This document shows positions 63,111-64,000 of a stretch of DNA of 64,000 bases, one piece after another (the stretch's first letter is position 1; every line of letters starts with the position of its first letter). Position numbers and translations under genes: made by a program. Under the pieces are notes generated by a model. The model worked only from the letters and a program-made list of their open reading frames with translations, was not told the origin of the DNA and made no database searches. The DNA lies in NCBI GenBank assembly GCA_030016635.1, contig JASEJQ010000004.1, positions 12,197 through 76,196 of the forward strand, read 5' to 3'. The DNA is from Thermoanaerobacteraceae bacterium. GTDB taxonomy: Bacteria > Bacillota > Thermoanaerobacteria > Thermoanaerobacterales > UBA4877.

Positions 63111-63780
63111 CGTCCTAATTTCATCTGCTATGGCTTTACCGAAAGCCAGCAACATGGTCCTGAATGTACTATTGAAAATCAATCCTGATAATTGATTGCT
63201 TCAACCCATACAATTACTTGATGTTTAGCAAAAAGTCCTGTACATGTGACGGTAGTGTACCAGCACGAGATGAAGTTTGATCTAACTGTATACAAAGATC
63301 TGATAGTTTCTACACGAGCAAACAAGGCATGGCTGAAAACCACTGTAGAATTTGACATGAAATAGAAACGGACAAAAAGCTATTGATAGATTATAGGAAG
63401 AGATTTTTAATGGACATAAGGAAAAGCCATTTGCTAATAATTATAAGCTTTATAAAAAATACAAAACACTAGACCTGGATGTCAATTACCCAACATTTAA
63501 AAATGCAGGACTTAATCTCAAGTTAACCTAACTAAGGAGATAATTTAGGGTCTACGTTAGCAGCAAAACTAAAAAACACATCCGTTGGTGTTTCTATAAA
63601 CTTGTACTGATAGAGTGAAAATCGAAGCACTGGGAAAAGGGGTAGGGATTTATTCTGTATGTTATCTTACTGAGCGCTTTTGAATATATTCTTAAATTAT
63701 TGATAGCAAAATTTTAATAACCATAAGCTAATATTTTGTCACAATTTGCGCACAGCAATACTTTGGGAAGGAGGATTATC
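63111..63780. other. Degenerate DNA with no intact gene
   Basis: Short broken frames are present (for example FDLTVYKDLIVSTRANKAWL near 63270-63330), with many stops in all frames. This fits decayed mobile or phage-like DNA that truncated the BPL_N gene, but no family could be recognised. A good ribosome site GGAAGGAGG at the right end belongs to the next gene. Confidence 0.45.
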
Positions 63781-64000
63781 ATGCTCGAGGATAGCACAGA
63801 AGATCTCGATCCAGAAATTGCAAAGCTTATTATAGATCATTTAGATGGAGTGGCCATAACCGATCCACAAGGAAGATACCTATATGTGAATGAAATGTGG
63901 ACAGAATTGATGGGAGGGATAAAATTACAAGATATAAAAGGTAAATATGTTCATGATATAATTCCTGATACAAAGATTGATTATGTATTAAAAACAAAAA
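63781..64000 (+). CDS. PAS-domain regulator, N-terminal part (cut by window edge)
   Basis: Seventy-three residues are visible from ATG 63781 behind GGGAAGGAGG. They form the start of a PAS domain: DPEIAKLIIDHLDGVAITDP, GRYLYVNEMWTELMGG, then KGKYVHDIIPDTKIDYVL. This form is typical of sigma-54-dependent activators with an N-terminal PAS sensor, but the AAA+ part would lie beyond the window, so the full identity is open. Confidence 0.75.
   Translation, partial: MLEDSTEDLDPEIAKLIIDHLDGVAITDPQGRYLYVNEMWTELMGGIKLQDIKGKYVHDIIPDTKIDYVLKTK

Overview
The window reads as chromosome of an anaerobic low-GC Firmicute, most like a thermophilic or moderately thermophilic Clostridia (Thermoanaerobacterales-type). 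The reasons are strong GGAGG ribosome sites with many TTG and GTG starts, ferredoxin-linked 2-oxoacid oxidoreductases, a T-box leader, and a gene block (ywlC, ywlE, rpiB, upp ... ywmB, murA) that matches the Bacillus/Clostridia order. The species assignment is inference.

Layout. 1-305 is a transposase remnant. 390-6934 is a beta-glucoside PTS locus: a LevR-type sigma-54 activator, a near-perfect -24/-12 promoter, IIB, IIC and IIA genes, and a GH1 6-phospho-beta-glucosidase. 7123-11954 is a branched-chain amino acid ABC importer with a terminator-bearing leader. 11984-13124 (minus strand) is the tryptophan transporter trpP behind a Trp-specific T-box, with a repeat element between the two. 13189-16994 holds a cation/proton antiporter with a PII-like partner, a ZIP transporter, ywlC and ywlE. 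17466-26404 holds rpiB, upp, dCMP deaminase, tagO, wecB, atpZ, ywmB, murA, three tiny conserved genes, and cdaA-cdaR. The F-type ATP synthase operon normally found between atpZ and ywmB is absent. 26750-30921 is a methylthioadenosine salvage and cysteine desulfidase group.

31014-40010 is a fermentative branched-chain amino acid pathway. It has two leucine-dehydrogenase-like genes, two butyrate kinases, one phosphate butyryltransferase, an uncharacterised P-loop ATPase, and a four-subunit ketoisovalerate:ferredoxin oxidoreductase. Together with the importer it would take up Leu/Ile/Val, deaminate them, decarboxylate them to acyl-CoA, and recover ATP through acyl phosphate. 53788-57085 is a parallel aromatic amino acid module (ptb-iorA-iorB).

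40356-51438 is a GntR-controlled tricarboxylate operon: citDEF-like genes, aconitase, a relic of isocitrate dehydrogenase, an isocitrate-lyase-superfamily lyase, a TctCBA importer, a PrpF-family isomerase and an AbrB-type membrane protein. The CitD-like protein lacks the serine that carries the citrate lyase prosthetic group, and no citC, citG or citX gene is seen. This is the strongest candidate for an undescribed pathway variant. 52125-53666 holds an FMN-dependent hydroxyacid oxidoreductase and a peroxiredoxin whose catalytic position is an in-frame TGA followed by a hairpin, which is a selenoprotein signature.

A repeat of about 205 bp with inverted ends occurs four times, always between genes. 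The right end (57165-64000) carries envelope and lipid genes, a tRNA-Arg, a decayed sodium/solute symporter, a truncated BPL_N protein, degenerate DNA, and the start of a PAS-domain regulator.
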